Positions 51,596 to 52,024 of a stretch of DNA of 52,024 nucleotides are shown one piece after another. The number at the start of each line of letters is the position of its first letter. Within the stretch, counting starts at the first letter, position 1. The DNA comes from an uncultured Actinomycetes bacterium. Its GTDB lineage: Bacteria; Actinomycetota; Acidimicrobiia; Acidimicrobiales; Microtrichaceae. A program made the position numbers and the translations under genes. The notes below the pieces were generated by a model. It was not told the origin of the DNA. It searched no databases and saw only the letters and a list, made by a program, of their open reading frames with translations. The DNA lies in NCBI GenBank assembly GCA_903852755.1, contig CAINRS010000134.1, positions 1-52,024 of the forward strand, written 5' to 3'.

Positions 51596-52024
51596 TGGGA
51601 ACGCCGCGCCACCTGCTCGAGGTCGACGACCTCTCGGCCTCCGAGGTGCTCAGGGTGCTCGACCTGTCCGAGGTCACCGACCCGTCCCCGGTGCTGGCCG
51701 GACGGGGTGTCGTGCTGTTGTTCGAGAAGCCCTCGGCCCGCACCCGGACCTCCATGGAGATGGCCACGTTCCAGCTCGGCGGCCACCCGGTGACGTTGCG
51801 CCACGAGGAGGTCGGGATCGACTCCCGGGAGCGCGCCGAGGACCTGGCGCGTCTCTTCTCGGGGTACGGCGCGGCCATCGGGGCGCGGGTGTTCGAGCAC
51901 CACAAGGTCGAGCGTCTCGCCGCGGCCGCCACCGTCCCCGTGGTCAACCTGCTCTCCGACGACGCACACCCGGTCCAGACCCTGGCCGACCTCCTGACCA
52001 TCCGTCAGTCGCTCGGCCGACTCG
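51595..52024 (+). CDS. argF: Ornithine carbamoyltransferase, N-terminal part (cut by window end)
   Basis: 143 codons are visible, open to the last base. [20 protein letters not shown] begins the carbamoyl-phosphate domain; [15 protein letters not shown] is the signature STRTR-type loop (here SARTRT, as typical for OTC). [17 protein letters not shown] corresponds to HPCQxLADLxT, with Val for the usual Cys. It produces citrulline. ATG overlaps the argD stop. argR, argG and argH may lie beyond the window. Confidence 0.95.
   Translation, partial: MGTPRHLLEVDDLSASEVLRVLDLSEVTDPSPVLAGRGVVLLFEKPSARTRTSMEMATFQLGGHPVTLRHEEVGIDSRERAEDLARLFSGYGAAIGARVFEHHKVERLAAAATVPVVNLLSDDAHPVQTLADLLTIRQSLGRL

Overview
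The window is a very GC-rich (by eye about 70%), densely packed bacterial chromosome segment dominated by housekeeping genes. GTG starts and 4-bp stop/start overlaps (GTGA, ATGA) are the rule. Gene order and families point to an actinobacterium outside the Mycobacterium/Streptomyces groups, most likely class Acidimicrobiia. Evidence includes rarA - DUF948 - small protein - alaS - ruvX - mltG - aroE, an mIHF-type domain next to (here fused to) Gmk, actinobacterial DUF2505 and DUF1844 proteins, a PriA without its helicase ATP site, and many operons starting with TAnnnT placed 6-9 nt before the start codon (leaderless transcripts). The class assignment is inference.

Layout. 1-6560: end of rarA, two small envelope-type genes, alaS, ruvX, mltG, aroE. 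6616-8775: two regulatory-looking genes of unknown function (DUF4388; a two-PH-like-domain protein) that interrupt the aro cluster. 8781-13030: aroK-aroB-aroQ, a Xaa-Pro peptidase, efp, nusB. 13040-22700: pyrimidine operon with a clear PyrR-binding RNA hairpin, then pyrR-pyrB-pyrC-carA, an antisense DUF2505 gene, carB-pyrD-pyrF. 22690-28306: an mIHF-Gmk fusion, rpoZ, coaBC, metK, priA. 28322-32021: an RsmC-like methyltransferase divergent from def-fmt-rsmB, then a MoaB/Mog gene. 32075-35598: ribD-ribE-ribBA-ribH. 35617-40522: the only clearly accessory block, three minus-strand genes (PAS-GGDEF-EAL membrane sensor, four-helix membrane protein, FeeM/LuxI-like acyltransferase) that separates ribH from hisG. 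40706-41807: hisG and a degenerate cold-shock-domain protein. 41836-48347: DUF1844 gene divergent from infC (ATA start)-rpmI-rplT-trmH-pheS-pheT. 48427-52024: argC-argB-argD-argF (truncated by the window), with no argJ.

Functionally, the window links translation (alaS, efp, def, fmt, infC, L35, L20, pheST), nucleotide synthesis (pyr, gmk), cofactors (coaBC, metK, rib, mog), and aromatic, histidine and arginine biosynthesis. The most unusual items are the mIHF-Gmk fusion, divergent promoters whose -10 elements overlap on opposite strands (28929-28938 and 42377-42383), the AUA start of infC, the carA/antisense/carB arrangement, a 10-bp-arm palindrome in the hisG control region, and the acyltransferase/membrane-protein pair. 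No tRNA, rRNA, CRISPR array, insertion sequence or intrinsic terminator with a U-tract was seen. There is no stretch over 300 bp without a gene.
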